From positions 1-31,465 of IMG/VR virus record IMGVR_UViG_3300042557_000455: a stretch of 31,465 nt of DNA; one strand, 5' to 3'. Positions 8,240 through 14,661 of this stretch are shown one piece after another. The position numbers and the translations under genes were made by a program. The notes under the pieces are model-generated. The model searched no databases. It was given only the letters and a program-made list of their open reading frames with translations, and was not told the origin of the DNA. The stretch comes from a virus. Positions within the stretch are counted from its first letter, which is position 1, and each line of letters starts with the position of its first letter.

Positions 8240-8269
8240 CAAATATATAAACTTTATTTAAATCGGCAA
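8240..8269 (-). promoter_or_regulatory. Bacteroidota-type promoter for the minus-strand gene
   Basis: On the minus strand, TTG (8269-8267), a 19-nt spacer and TATATTTG (8247-8240) exactly match the TTG-N19-TAnnTTTG pattern. The -7 box ends only 4 nt before the annotated ATG. Confidence 0.75.
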
Positions 8270-8311
8270 TGCATAAACAAAAATATCTTTTTAATATTTA
8301 TAACAAAAACA

Positions 8312-8683
8312 ATGGTTACAATATACAACTATAAAAATTCTGATTTGATATTCACGTTGAATGAAAATACAACCATTCCAAACGCTAATTATATTTTGAA
8401 TCTATTTTCAAATCAGAATCACGATAACAATTTGTTTTGGTTAACGGGGGATACAAGTCCAAATATAAACAGATGGAATGAATACCAATGGACATCAGGG
8501 ACGACCAGTAGTTTAATTGCGGGAACTTATGACTATTTTGTATATCAGACATCAGGATCAACTTTGAGTTTATCAGGTATGACAACAGAAGATATTGTGG
8601 AAAGTGGATTAGCTACGGTATATGGAACTACTCCAACACAAACAACTTATAATAACCCAGTACAAGAATATACATTTGAATAA
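8312..8683 (+). CDS. Small beta-rich virion-associated protein (hypothetical)
   Basis: 123 aa. It starts with VTIYNYKNSDLIFTLNENT and continues in alternating strands (FWLTGDTS, AGTYDYFVYQTSGSTL, IVESGLATVYG). The YDYFVYQTSG and VESGLATVYG segments resemble short Ig-like or beta-sandwich proteins that recur in Bacteroidota phage structural regions. The stop is one base before the portal start at 8685, so the two are almost certainly co-transcribed. It could be a head decoration or neck protein. It has no signal peptide and no enzyme motif. Confidence 0.55.
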   Translation: MVTIYNYKNSDLIFTLNENTTIPNANYILNLFSNQNHDNNLFWLTGDTSPNINRWNEYQWTSGTTSSLIAGTYDYFVYQTSGSTLSLSGMTTEDIVESGLATVYGTTPTQTTYNNPVQEYTFE

Positions 8684-8684
8684 T

Positions 8685-10004
8685 ATGGAAGAGATAGTAT
8701 CAACAGAAGAGAAAAAAACAACAAGATCATTTAAGATTTATAACTTTAATGAGGCTTATGTTATACCAGAATACACATTAAATAAGACACATCATTTTAT
8801 TGAGTGGGGATCCAATAACCTATACCCAATTTACCTATTGAATTTATACAATAACTATGGATCTACCACTCATAAAGCAATTATCAACAAGAAGGTAAAG
8901 TTATCAACAGGATATGGATTCAATGAAGTATTAGATCCAAACTTACTGCAATACATTAAGAAAAATAAACTTGAAAAGTTTATGAGACAGATATCTGCAG
9001 ACTTTGAGTTGTTCAATGGTTTTTGTTTTGAGATTATTTGGAACAGAGAAGGGACATCTTTTGATCTTCACTATGTTCCAATACATAAAATCAGAAGAGG
9101 TGTTCAGAATGAGGATGTAGATTTTGATCACTATTGGTTCTGTACCAATTGGGCATTATTTAAGAAGGAAGAATACAAACCTGAATTGATTAGAGCTTAC
9201 GATCCAAATGTTAGAATTGGAAGACAATTATATTATTATATTGAAGACAATCCTGTTGCAGATAATATTTATCCAATCCCAAACTATTCAACAGGTATGA
9301 ACTATGTTGAATTGGACTATGAGATATCTAAATTTCACTTAAATTCTGTTAAACAATCGTTTGCACCATCGTTCGTATTAAACTTCGCCACAGGGATTCC
9401 GACGCTAGATGAACAGGACGAATTTATGAGAGAGTGGCGCCGTAATTATCAGGGTTCTGGAAATGCTGGTAAGATAATTATTACTTATTCAGATGGTGGA
9501 GATCAGAAACCTGAACTAATTCCAATTGAAGCAAATAGTTCAGATGAAAGATTTGTTATCTTACAGGATATGGTAGAAAAAAACTTGGTTATGACTCACG
9601 AAATCCCACCACAATTGGTTGTATTAACACCAGGTAAATTGGGATCTACATCAGAAAGAAACGAATTGTTATCAGAGTTCCAATCATACTATATTACACC
9701 AAGACAAGAACAATTGGAGGAGGTAATAAATTCTGTATTAAAAGTATTAGGGTTCACAGAAGAGTTAACACTAAAAGAATACAAGGATGAAAATATTCAA
9801 GATGACATCCAACAAAGATCAAAAGAAGACATTCAAGGTATCTTGTTGGTTCAACAATCAGTTGCTTCAGGTATCACTACTTATGAGTCAGCAATCCAAA
9901 TGATGATATTACTATATGGATTTACAGATGAAGAAGCAAGATCAATAATTGGAGAACCAAAAGCTGCTGAACCAATAAAAGAAACAACACAAAATTATAT
10001 ATAA
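8685..10004 (+). CDS. Portal protein
   Basis: 439 aa. The start at 8685 is chosen because it lies one base after the previous stop and the protein then begins MEEIVSTEEKK; an in-frame upstream ATG at 8622 would add 21 residues that overlap the upstream gene and look unlike a portal N-terminus. Portal-like features are HHFIEWGSNNLYPIYLLNLYNNYGSTTHKAIINKK near the N-terminus, the DFELFNGFCFEIIWNREG core strand, PIHKIRR, SVKQSFAPSFVLNFATGIPT, and the C-terminal EIPPQLVVLTPGKLGSTSERNELLSEFQSYYITPRQEQLEEVINSVL (quoted in part), which is the portal stem/clip-to-helix region. It forms the dodecameric ring at the capsid vertex through which DNA is packaged. The connector gene starts at 10004, sharing one base with the stop. 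Confidence 0.85.
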   Translation: MEEIVSTEEKKTTRSFKIYNFNEAYVIPEYTLNKTHHFIEWGSNNLYPIYLLNLYNNYGSTTHKAIINKKVKLSTGYGFNEVLDPNLLQYIKKNKLEKFMRQISADFELFNGFCFEIIWNREGTSFDLHYVPIHKIRRGVQNEDVDFDHYWFCTNWALFKKEEYKPELIRAYDPNVRIGRQLYYYIEDNPVADNIYPIPNYSTGMNYVELDYEISKFHLNSVKQSFAPSFVLNFATGIPTLDEQDEFMREWRRNYQGSGNAGKIIITYSDGGDQKPELIPIEANSSDERFVILQDMVEKNLVMTHEIPPQLVVLTPGKLGSTSERNELLSEFQSYYITPRQEQLEEVINSVLKVLGFTEELTLKEYKDENIQDDIQQRSKEDIQGILLVQQSVASGITTYESAIQMMILLYGFTDEEARSIIGEPKAAEPIKETTQNYI

Positions 10005-10603
10005 TGGCAAATCCAAGAGTCAAATTTATAAGTACGACATACCTTAAAGAAAACACGGTAATTGAACCAAATGTTGATGACAACAAATTGGTTCCATTTA
10101 TCTATTCAAGTCAGGAAACGACGATCCAACAAGCATTGGGTACAACATTCTATAGACATCTACAGGATGCGGTTTTAAACAACACATTGAATAATGATGA
10201 GGAGAACTTCTTAAGGGACTACATCCAACCTTGTCTATGTCAATTTTCTTTTTATGAAGCTTTTCCGTTCTTAAACTATAAGACAACCAATAAAGCAATC
10301 AGTAAAGAAAGTTCTGAATATTCACAGGCATCAGATTTGGATGAGGTCAAGTATGTTAGAAATAGTATCTACAACTTGGCTCAATTCTATTTGAAGAGAA
10401 TGAATAAGTTTCTTCAGGATTACCCTAGTATGTTCCCACAATATCAGAATCCAGGATCACGAGTTAACTTACAGAAGAGTGGTAAATCATATTTTAGTGG
10501 TATATCCTTCCAAAAGAATAGTTATGGTATTAGATTGAGTATTCCTGTGTTTGATGATCCTACAATGCCAGGTGGATGTTATGATTGTGATAATGATTAT
10601 TAA
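10004..10603 (+). CDS. Head-tail connector-like protein (DUF6712-like)
   Basis: 199 aa. The N-terminus (VKFISTTYLKENTVIEPNVDD) followed by helical segments (IYSSQETTIQQALGTTFYRHLQDAVLNN, DYIQPCLCQFSFYEAFPFLNYKTTNKAISK) matches the DUF6712 type found next to portals in Bacteroidota phages, which is thought to be an analogue of gp6-like head completion proteins. The C-terminus ends in a Cys/Asp-rich tail (GGCYDCDND) that could bind metal. It starts on the last base of the portal stop, so its expression is coupled to the portal. Family is recognised by pattern; the connector role is inferred from position. Confidence 0.6.
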   Translation: MANPRVKFISTTYLKENTVIEPNVDDNKLVPFIYSSQETTIQQALGTTFYRHLQDAVLNNTLNNDEENFLRDYIQPCLCQFSFYEAFPFLNYKTTNKAISKESSEYSQASDLDEVKYVRNSIYNLAQFYLKRMNKFLQDYPSMFPQYQNPGSRVNLQKSGKSYFSGISFQKNSYGIRLSIPVFDDPTMPGGCYDCDNDY

Positions 10604-10611
10604 TTGAAGAT

Positions 10612-11043
10612 ATGAAATATACAATAGAAGAAATATTAGATCACAAAAGATTAACAGATAATTATAAATTTAATTATGTGTTAGAATATTTTGATATCCC
10701 CTCTGACACACTTTCAGATGATGAGGTATATAACCTTGTGGAATTTGAATTTAAGAAGTGGAGAGCAAACAATTTGAACTCATCTAACGTTCGTAGGGTG
10801 ATGTATAATGATGAATCAAGAGAAATGTTTATCCAATTCCAAGACAAATCAATCTACACGTATATGAATGTATCCTTTGATCTGTTTATGAAAATAGCCA
10901 ATGGTGATGCAACCTGTATCACAACAGGTGAAAATAAATATGGATCTTGGTTCGTTGGAAAGACACCTAGTAATGGTGCGGCAGTTCACAAATGGTTAAT
11001 TAAAGCTGGTGTGAGTTATAAAAAGGGTGGATCATTACAATAA
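10612..11043 (+). CDS. KTSC-domain protein
   Basis: 143 aa. Residues ~57-115 fit the KTSC domain: SSNVRRVMYNDESREMFIQF, then a K-S-I-Y-T-Y-M-N-V strand, a short helix (FDLFMKIANGD) and a KYGSWF end. KTSC domains are small beta-rich units found in phage and bacterial proteins, often beside nucleases or tail genes; their biochemical role is unsettled. The N-terminal ~55 residues are acidic and helical and not recognised. It lies between the connector and a small holin-like gene, 9 nt after the former, so it is part of the portal operon. Confidence 0.65.
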   Translation: MKYTIEEILDHKRLTDNYKFNYVLEYFDIPSDTLSDDEVYNLVEFEFKKWRANNLNSSNVRRVMYNDESREMFIQFQDKSIYTYMNVSFDLFMKIANGDATCITTGENKYGSWFVGKTPSNGAAVHKWLIKAGVSYKKGGSLQ

Positions 11044-11061
11044 ACAGAAATAAAAAAAATT

Positions 11062-11229
11062 ATGAAATTAACAAAAGAACAATTATTGGGAATCGTTAGA
11101 CACGCTCTAACATTCATTGGAGGTATTTTGGTAGTACAGGGTTATTTAAACCAAGATCTATTAACAGAACTAACGGCAGGTGTATTAACAAGTGCAGGAG
11201 CCATATGGTCAATTATTAATAAAAAATAA
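11062..11229 (+). CDS. Small holin-like membrane protein (Pam3-gp28-like)
   Basis: 55 aa, read directly from the sequence. It begins MKLTKEQLLGIVRHALTFIG and continues GGILVVQGYLNQDLL, an Ala/Gly-rich helix (TAGVLTSAGAIWSIINK), then a stop. The pattern 'IVRH-LTF-GG', then 'L-AGV-T-AGAIWS--NKK' is that of the Pam3-gp28-type putative holins: two short membrane helices (about residues 15-28 and 35-51) with a Lys-rich end. It is 18 nt after the KTSC gene and right before a strong terminator, so it is the last gene of the portal operon. It may act with, or instead of, the holin-like gene at 5104. Small size explains why automated calls could omit it. Confidence 0.7.
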   Translation: MKLTKEQLLGIVRHALTFIGGILVVQGYLNQDLLTELTAGVLTSAGAIWSIINKK

Positions 11230-11247
11230 ACTTACCTAAAACAACGA

Positions 11248-11280
11248 ACCCCCTATTCAGAACGAGTAGGGGGTTTTTCT
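11248..11280 (+). terminator. Rho-independent terminator ending the portal operon
   Basis: A perfect 8-bp stem ACCCCCTA/TAGGGGGT (11248-11255 with 11267-11274) has an 11-nt loop, followed by TTTTTCTTTTT. It isolates the portal operon from the early block. Confidence 0.9.
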
Positions 11281-11376
11281 TTTTAACCTGAATTATGGCA
11301 AAACAGGCTATGAACAAAAATAAATCTACTATAAATATATGTTGAAAAAACATATTAGTAAAATATTTTGACCCCA

Positions 11377-11407
11377 TTGAAACTTTCAAGATAAATCGTT
11401 ATATTTA
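11377..11407 (+). promoter_or_regulatory. Bacteroidota-type promoter of the structured RNA / DUF6291 gene
   Basis: TTG at 11377-11379, a 20-nt spacer, and TATATTTA at 11400-11407 (one mismatch to TAnnTTTG). Initiation would fall near 11412-11416, at the first arm of the structured RNA. Confidence 0.6.
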
Positions 11408-11413
11408 TGATAA

Positions 11414-11499
11414 TAGGTTGGCACCGAAAGATATTATATATAACTACCCCAGTTGAATTGATAGGATTGCCAACCCCTACTTTTTGACTGGGGTTTTTT
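11414..11499 (+). ncRNA. Structured leader or small RNA with interleaved arms and a 3' terminator
   Basis: Two perfect 8-bp complementarities are interleaved. Arm a (11416-11423, GGTTGGCA) pairs with a' (11468-11475, TGCCAACC); arm b (11446-11453, ACCCCAGT) pairs with b' (11487-11494, ACTGGGGT). The order a-b-a'-b' is that of an H-type pseudoknot, with connecting stretches of 22, 14 and 11 nt. A T-run (11494-11499) follows b', so b/b' is also a terminator stem. The promoter at 11377-11407 would start the RNA at the edge of arm a and the T-run would end it, giving about 85 nt. The ATG of the next gene is 2 nt beyond the T-run, so readthrough would give a structured leader. Together with the promoter and the terminator at 11248, this accounts for the gap between genes at 11230-11500. 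I cannot match it to a known RNA family. Confidence 0.55.
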
Positions 11500-11500
11500 A

Positions 11501-11950
11501 ATGAACAAAAATATGGAAAAAGAAATTGAAAGTTTTGTCGTTTATAAATCATTTTATGAAGCGATTAAAGATCTTGATAATCCTCAAGATCAGTTGAAGT
11601 TGTATAACTCAATGTTTAATTATTGTTTATATGGTGAGGATCCGGTATTGACTGGTGTCTGTAAAATTATGTGGACATTAATTAAACCACAACTAGATTC
11701 AAATATTAAAAGAAGAGAGGATGGTAAAAAAGGTGGAGCACCTAAAGGTAATAGTAATGCTAAAAAACAACCTAAAACAACCATAGTTGATTCAGAAAAC
11801 AACCATAGGTTAATTACAAAACAACCTAATGAGAATGTAAATGATAATGTTAATGTAAATGTTAATGTAAATGAAAATGTTAATAAGAATGAAAATGTTA
11901 ATAAGAATGAAAATCTAGAATTAGATTTTGGTCGTTGGAATAATTTATAA
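11501..11950 (+). CDS. DUF6291-like protein with Asn-rich repeat tail
   Basis: 149 aa. Residues ~5-75 (MEKEIESFVVYKSFYEAIKDL, then LYNSMFNYCLYGEDP, MWTLIKPQLDSNIKRREDGKKGG) match DUF6291, a domain at the N-terminus of many phage replication-region proteins. A basic linker follows, then an Asn/Val/Glu repeat (about residues 108-138) encoded by tandem AAT-rich units, and a short acidic/aromatic end (LELDFGRWNNL). This architecture (small helical domain, Lys-rich GAPKGNSNAKK linker, low-complexity Asn tail) is seen in replisome-organiser-like proteins, so a replication role is possible but not shown. The ATG at 11501 sits 2 nt after the T-run of a terminator-like hairpin; an alternative in-frame ATG at 11513 begins right at the conserved domain. 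Confidence 0.65.
   Translation: MNKNMEKEIESFVVYKSFYEAIKDLDNPQDQLKLYNSMFNYCLYGEDPVLTGVCKIMWTLIKPQLDSNIKRREDGKKGGAPKGNSNAKKQPKTTIVDSENNHRLITKQPNENVNDNVNVNVNVNENVNKNENVNKNENLELDFGRWNNL
11831..11915 (+). repeat. In-gene AT-rich tandem repeats
   Basis: These are short AATGTT/AATGTA-like units, ending with two exact copies of an 18-bp unit (11874-11891 and 11892-11909). They encode the Asn/Val/Glu tail of the DUF6291 gene and could act as iterons of an in-gene replication origin; that is an inference. Confidence 0.75.
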
Positions 11951-11986
11951 ATTCAAATTAATTGATTTTATCTTATACTTATTATA

Positions 11987-12673
11987 ATGGAATCAGTAAA
12001 AGAACTTTATAAACAATTAAGAAAATTATCAGTGACTATTCAACAATGTAATGGAATAAGTTATGAAGATAAAAAAGATATAATACAAGATACAATTATT
12101 TCAATGTTTCTTAAGTTGGAAGAAGGTAAGATAATAGATAATTTTGAGGATATAAAAGGGTATAGCTTTATTAATATTAGAAATAGATGTGTAGGGTTCA
12201 AACGTAAGTTAAAACCTACTTATACGGATGGTGAGGTAGAAGAGTTGGGAAATACTATTGAAGTAGATTTAGATAAGGAAGAACACAATTTATACCTACA
12301 CGGATTAATCAAACATTATATTCAACACGATAAGTACACTCATCTTCAAAAAGAGACCTGTAGATTACTTTTAGACAACAAGGACAACAAAGAGATTGCC
12401 GATGAGTTAGAAGTATCGCCACAGGAAGTTGCAAAGTTAAAATTCAATATTAAGAATAGGATGAAAGCTGACGCAAGAAGGAAGATACTCTATGTGGTAA
12501 AGAACAAGTATAATAAGAACCTTCAATATCCGTGTTATACAAGAGCGGACATTGGATATTTCTTTAAAGGATTATTCACATCAAGACAAGTTTCAAGCAT
12601 GATCTATGAAGGATTTGTCGCATATGATGGACATTACATTCAAAGAATATTTGAAAAAGAAAAAATAAAATGA
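11987..12673 (+). CDS. Sigma-70/ECF-like transcription factor
   Basis: 228 aa. Residues ~26-74 resemble sigma region 2: YEDKKDIIQDTIISMFLKLEEG, then FEDIKGYSFINIRNRCVGFKRK, i.e. the -10 recognition helix with conserved D-IIQDT-I-F and the basic end. Residues ~122-158 form a region-4-like helix-turn-helix (ETCRLLLDNKDNKEIADEL, then EVSPQEVAKLKFNIKNRM). About 65 C-terminal residues are unique, with an aromatic region (YPCYTRADIGYFFKGLF, SRQVSSMIYEGFVAYDGHYI) that looks like a second small DNA-binding fold. It could direct host RNA polymerase to phage promoters. A distant, degenerate sigma is the best reading; a HTH regulator of other type is the alternative. Confidence 0.6.
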   Translation: MESVKELYKQLRKLSVTIQQCNGISYEDKKDIIQDTIISMFLKLEEGKIIDNFEDIKGYSFINIRNRCVGFKRKLKPTYTDGEVEELGNTIEVDLDKEEHNLYLHGLIKHYIQHDKYTHLQKETCRLLLDNKDNKEIADELEVSPQEVAKLKFNIKNRMKADARRKILYVVKNKYNKNLQYPCYTRADIGYFFKGLFTSRQVSSMIYEGFVAYDGHYIQRIFEKEKIK

Positions 12674-12694
12674 AACTTTAACATATTTATTAGT

Positions 12695-13063
12695 ATGAAA
12701 AGACCAGACACAATATCTTTTATATTTGAGGATGTAACGGAACAAAATGTGGAACAACACCACCAAACAATGATCCAATTGTTAGATATGTTTGATTTAA
12801 CCTCTTCAATTCTAGATCATAATGAAGAATACAAACAGATAATAATTCAGTCCTTAATAGACATCTATGTGAGTTGTTTTTCAATGATTGAGATCTATAA
12901 CGAGCTTGAAAGATACGAATACTCCAAAGAGTTATACGACAAGTTAAAATTGATATATATCACAACGATGGACAGATTCCAAACAGAAGAAGATAATGAA
13001 GAAATATTTAACAAATTATTCAAAGATTTATCTGATCAATTCCGAGAGTATTTGAATGATTGA
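12695..13063 (+). CDS. Hypothetical acidic helical protein
   Basis: 122 aa, not recognised. It is acidic throughout and predicted largely helical (EQHHQTMIQLLDMFDL, IIIQSLIDIYVSCFSMIEIYNELERYEYSKELYDKLK). There is no membrane segment or metal-binding motif. The start follows the sigma-like gene by 21 nt and the stop overlaps the start of the next sigma-like gene (13056) by 8 nt, so all three are translated from one transcript. Position between two sigma-like genes suggests a partner such as an anti-sigma or a polymerase-binding protein, but this is speculation from context. Confidence 0.55.
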   Translation: MKRPDTISFIFEDVTEQNVEQHHQTMIQLLDMFDLTSSILDHNEEYKQIIIQSLIDIYVSCFSMIEIYNELERYEYSKELYDKLKLIYITTMDRFQTEEDNEEIFNKLFKDLSDQFREYLND

Positions 13064-13574
13064 TCAAATCCTAGTAGAAATATGTAAAAAAGGTTCAATA
13101 TATGACGAGATTATTGAGAACTTTATCGGTCATAAGAAGGAATATAAACTACCATTGATCAGTGAAATCAGTTTATCATACCTTGAAAATAGTCAAAAGA
13201 TAGAAAAGATCTATGAAGAGGGATGGTTCAAATACTATTTCTTGAATACAGTTAGAAACCAACTCTTTTCATCAACCTCATCATTCTTCAAGAACAATAG
13301 AATTAAGGACTATGGGGAGATTGAAATACCAGATGTGATAGATGATACCACAATTGAAGATAAGATTGATTTTGAGGAGAAATTGGATAGTGTGATGTAT
13401 GCATACACACAAGTTAAAAAGAATTGGTTTGACAATGAAATGTTCCAACAATATTATACCAACGGACTAACATACAGAGCAATAGAAAAAGAATATGGAG
13501 TTGACCATTGTCTAGCCTGGCATAACATAAATAGAACAAAAAATAAAATCAAAAAATATCTTAAAGTGAATTGA
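13056..13574 (+). CDS. Second sigma-like / HTH transcription factor
   Basis: 172 aa. The C-terminal ~48 residues (FDNEMFQQYYTNGLTYRAIE, then KEYGVDHCLAWHNINRTKNKIKKYLK) form a region-4-like HTH: an initial helix with Y-x-x-G-x-T-Y-R-x-I-x-x-x-Y-G-V, then a recognition helix ending in basic residues. The middle (EEGWFKYYFLNTVRNQLFSSTSSFFKNNR) resembles the end of sigma region 2 with its WFKYYFLNTVRNQ helix. The acidic DVIDDTTIEDKIDFEEKLD linker between them fits the usual sigma2-sigma4 connector. The gene starts inside the previous one (8-nt overlap). It probably acts on phage promoters together with, or downstream of, the 11987 gene. Strict assignment would need a profile search. Confidence 0.55.
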   Translation: MIDQILVEICKKGSIYDEIIENFIGHKKEYKLPLISEISLSYLENSQKIEKIYEEGWFKYYFLNTVRNQLFSSTSSFFKNNRIKDYGEIEIPDVIDDTTIEDKIDFEEKLDSVMYAYTQVKKNWFDNEMFQQYYTNGLTYRAIEKEYGVDHCLAWHNINRTKNKIKKYLKVN

Positions 13575-13601
13575 TTTTTCAAGAAGAAAGCACTATATTT
13601 G
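13571..13601 (+). promoter_or_regulatory. Bacteroidota-type promoter of the 13635-14546 operon
   Basis: TTG at 13571-13573 (overlapping the previous stop), a 20-nt spacer, then TATATTTG at 13594-13601: an exact TAnnTTTG match 33 nt before the ATG at 13635. Confidence 0.75.
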
Positions 13602-13634
13602 TAGTATAAATAAATCATTTAAAAACTAAAAATT

Positions 13635-13853
13635 ATGTGCATTATCGGAAACTTTATGGAAGATCAAATCTTTGATATTGAATATCAAGAATACTTCCGA
13701 AACAAACAAAAACAAATGAACGAACAGATGGAGTGGGAGTTCCATTTGGAACAACAAGCTTACGACCAAATGTGTCAACAACGATACGAAGATGAAAAAC
13801 AATTACAACAAGAAATGGAAGTAATGAGTGAGTTAGTTCACGTAGAATATTAA
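13635..13853 (+). CDS. Small Gln/Glu-rich hypothetical protein
   Basis: 72 aa, not recognised. After MCIIGNFMEDQIF it is almost wholly a charged helix rich in Gln, Glu and aromatic residues (EYFRNKQKQMNEQMEWEFHLEQQAYDQ in part), i.e. a likely coiled coil. It is the first gene behind the best-scoring plus-strand promoter in the window, with a 33-nt leader, so it should be strongly expressed and is probably an early host-interaction or regulatory protein. Gene status is supported by the promoter, the A-rich leader and the close spacing to the next gene. Confidence 0.6.
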   Translation: MCIIGNFMEDQIFDIEYQEYFRNKQKQMNEQMEWEFHLEQQAYDQMCQQRYEDEKQLQQEMEVMSELVHVEY

Positions 13854-13878
13854 AAAACAAAAATAAAAAACAAAAATT

Positions 13879-14091
13879 ATGGCAAACAACAAAGAACAAC
13901 AGATTGCAACACAATCAAACTTAAAATTTATCACAGAATATATGAAAGCTTGTGATAAATGTCTTACGATGGTAGAGATCATTCAAATAACAACGGTATT
14001 AAACGACTTCGTGGAGAATGGGTATTCAAAGTCTTTATCAGAAAGATTTGAAAAGATCGACCAAATAATCTTTGGGAAAAATGTTAAGTAA
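13879..14091 (+). CDS. Small hypothetical protein
   Basis: 70 aa, not recognised. It is helical, with a Cys-x-x-Cys spacing at ACDKCLTMVEI around residues 23-33, and no membrane segment. Its stop shares its last base with the start of the HNH gene at 14091, so the two are coupled. It is 25 nt after the previous small gene and belongs to the same promoter's operon. Function unknown. Confidence 0.6.
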   Translation: MANNKEQQIATQSNLKFITEYMKACDKCLTMVEIIQITTVLNDFVENGYSKSLSERFEKIDQIIFGKNVK

Positions 14092-14546
14092 TGAACAGGT
14101 TGGAAAAAATCCAATACGCAATAGAGAAGGGTTATAAGTATGACGCAGAAACAGGTAAGGTATTTGGAATAAGAGGTAGGGAGATTACAAGAAAAGATGA
14201 TAACGGTTATATCTGTATTAGAATAAACAACAAGAATTTTGGATTTAATCTACGAGCACATCTATTAGGTTGGTATTGGGTACACGATGAGATCGTAAAT
14301 GAGTTAGATCATATTAACAACGATCCATCAGACAATAGAATAGTTAACTTAAGATCTGTAACACACTCACAGAATGCATTTAATAAACCATCGGTCAAAG
14401 GTTATTACTTCAACAAGGCATCGGGTAAGTACCAAGTAAGAATAACGGTAAATCAAAAAACAACATATTTAGGCGAATACAAGACAGAAGAAGAGGCAAG
14501 ACAAAAGTATTTAGAAGAGAAAAGAAAAAGACATTTGTTTGATTGA
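14091..14546 (+). CDS. HNH homing-type endonuclease with C-terminal AP2-like domain
   Basis: 151 aa. The HNH core is at residues ~55-97: RAHLLGWYWVHDEI, then ELDHINNDPSDNRIVNLRSVTHSQNAFNK in part, with the metal and general-base residues D73-H74, N76/N77 and N95. Residues ~102-145 (KGYYFNKASGKYQVRITV, then TTYLGEYKTEEEARQKY) match the AP2-type three-strand-plus-helix DNA-binding domain often joined to HNH nucleases. Enzymes of this class make site-specific cuts or nicks and usually move as free-standing homing genes. It could also assist DNA packaging, but in that role the HNH gene is usually adjacent to terminase, which here is 2.4 kb downstream. It ends its operon at a strong terminator. 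Confidence 0.85.
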   Translation: MNRLEKIQYAIEKGYKYDAETGKVFGIRGREITRKDDNGYICIRINNKNFGFNLRAHLLGWYWVHDEIVNELDHINNDPSDNRIVNLRSVTHSQNAFNKPSVKGYYFNKASGKYQVRITVNQKTTYLGEYKTEEEARQKYLEEKRKRHLFD

Positions 14547-14561
14547 GTTAGGATCAGAATT

Positions 14562-14584
14562 GGGGGAGCAATCCCCCTTTTTTT
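14562..14584 (+). terminator. Rho-independent terminator after the HNH gene
   Basis: GGGGGA/TCCCCC (14562-14567 with 14572-14577) with a 4-nt loop, followed by seven Ts. Confidence 0.9.
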
Positions 14585-14591
14585 GTATTCG

Positions 14592-14621
14592 TTGATTTTT
14601 TATTAAACATTCTGATATTTA
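14592..14621 (+). promoter_or_regulatory. Candidate promoter of the methyltransferase-terminase operon
   Basis: TTG at 14592-14594, a 19-nt spacer, and GATATTTA at 14614-14621 (mismatches only at the first and last base of TAnnTTTG). It lies just after a terminator and 40 nt before the next gene, so a promoter is expected here. Confidence 0.4.
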
Positions 14622-14661
14622 TATAAATAAAACAAATAGTTAAACACCCTATTTATAAGAA

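Noticed and set aside
8622-8684. Portal start at 8622
   Set aside because: It would overlap the upstream gene by 62 nt and add 21 residues unlike a portal; ATG at 8685 directly follows the previous stop.
11240-11500. tRNA or tmRNA gene in the gap between operons
   Set aside because: There is no cloverleaf, T-loop or CCA-type end; the stems present are a terminator and the interleaved pair.
14091-14546. HNH protein as part of the packaging machinery
   Set aside because: Packaging-type HNH genes usually sit beside terminase, whereas here terminase is 2.4 kb away in a different operon, and the AP2-like tail fits a homing-type enzyme better.
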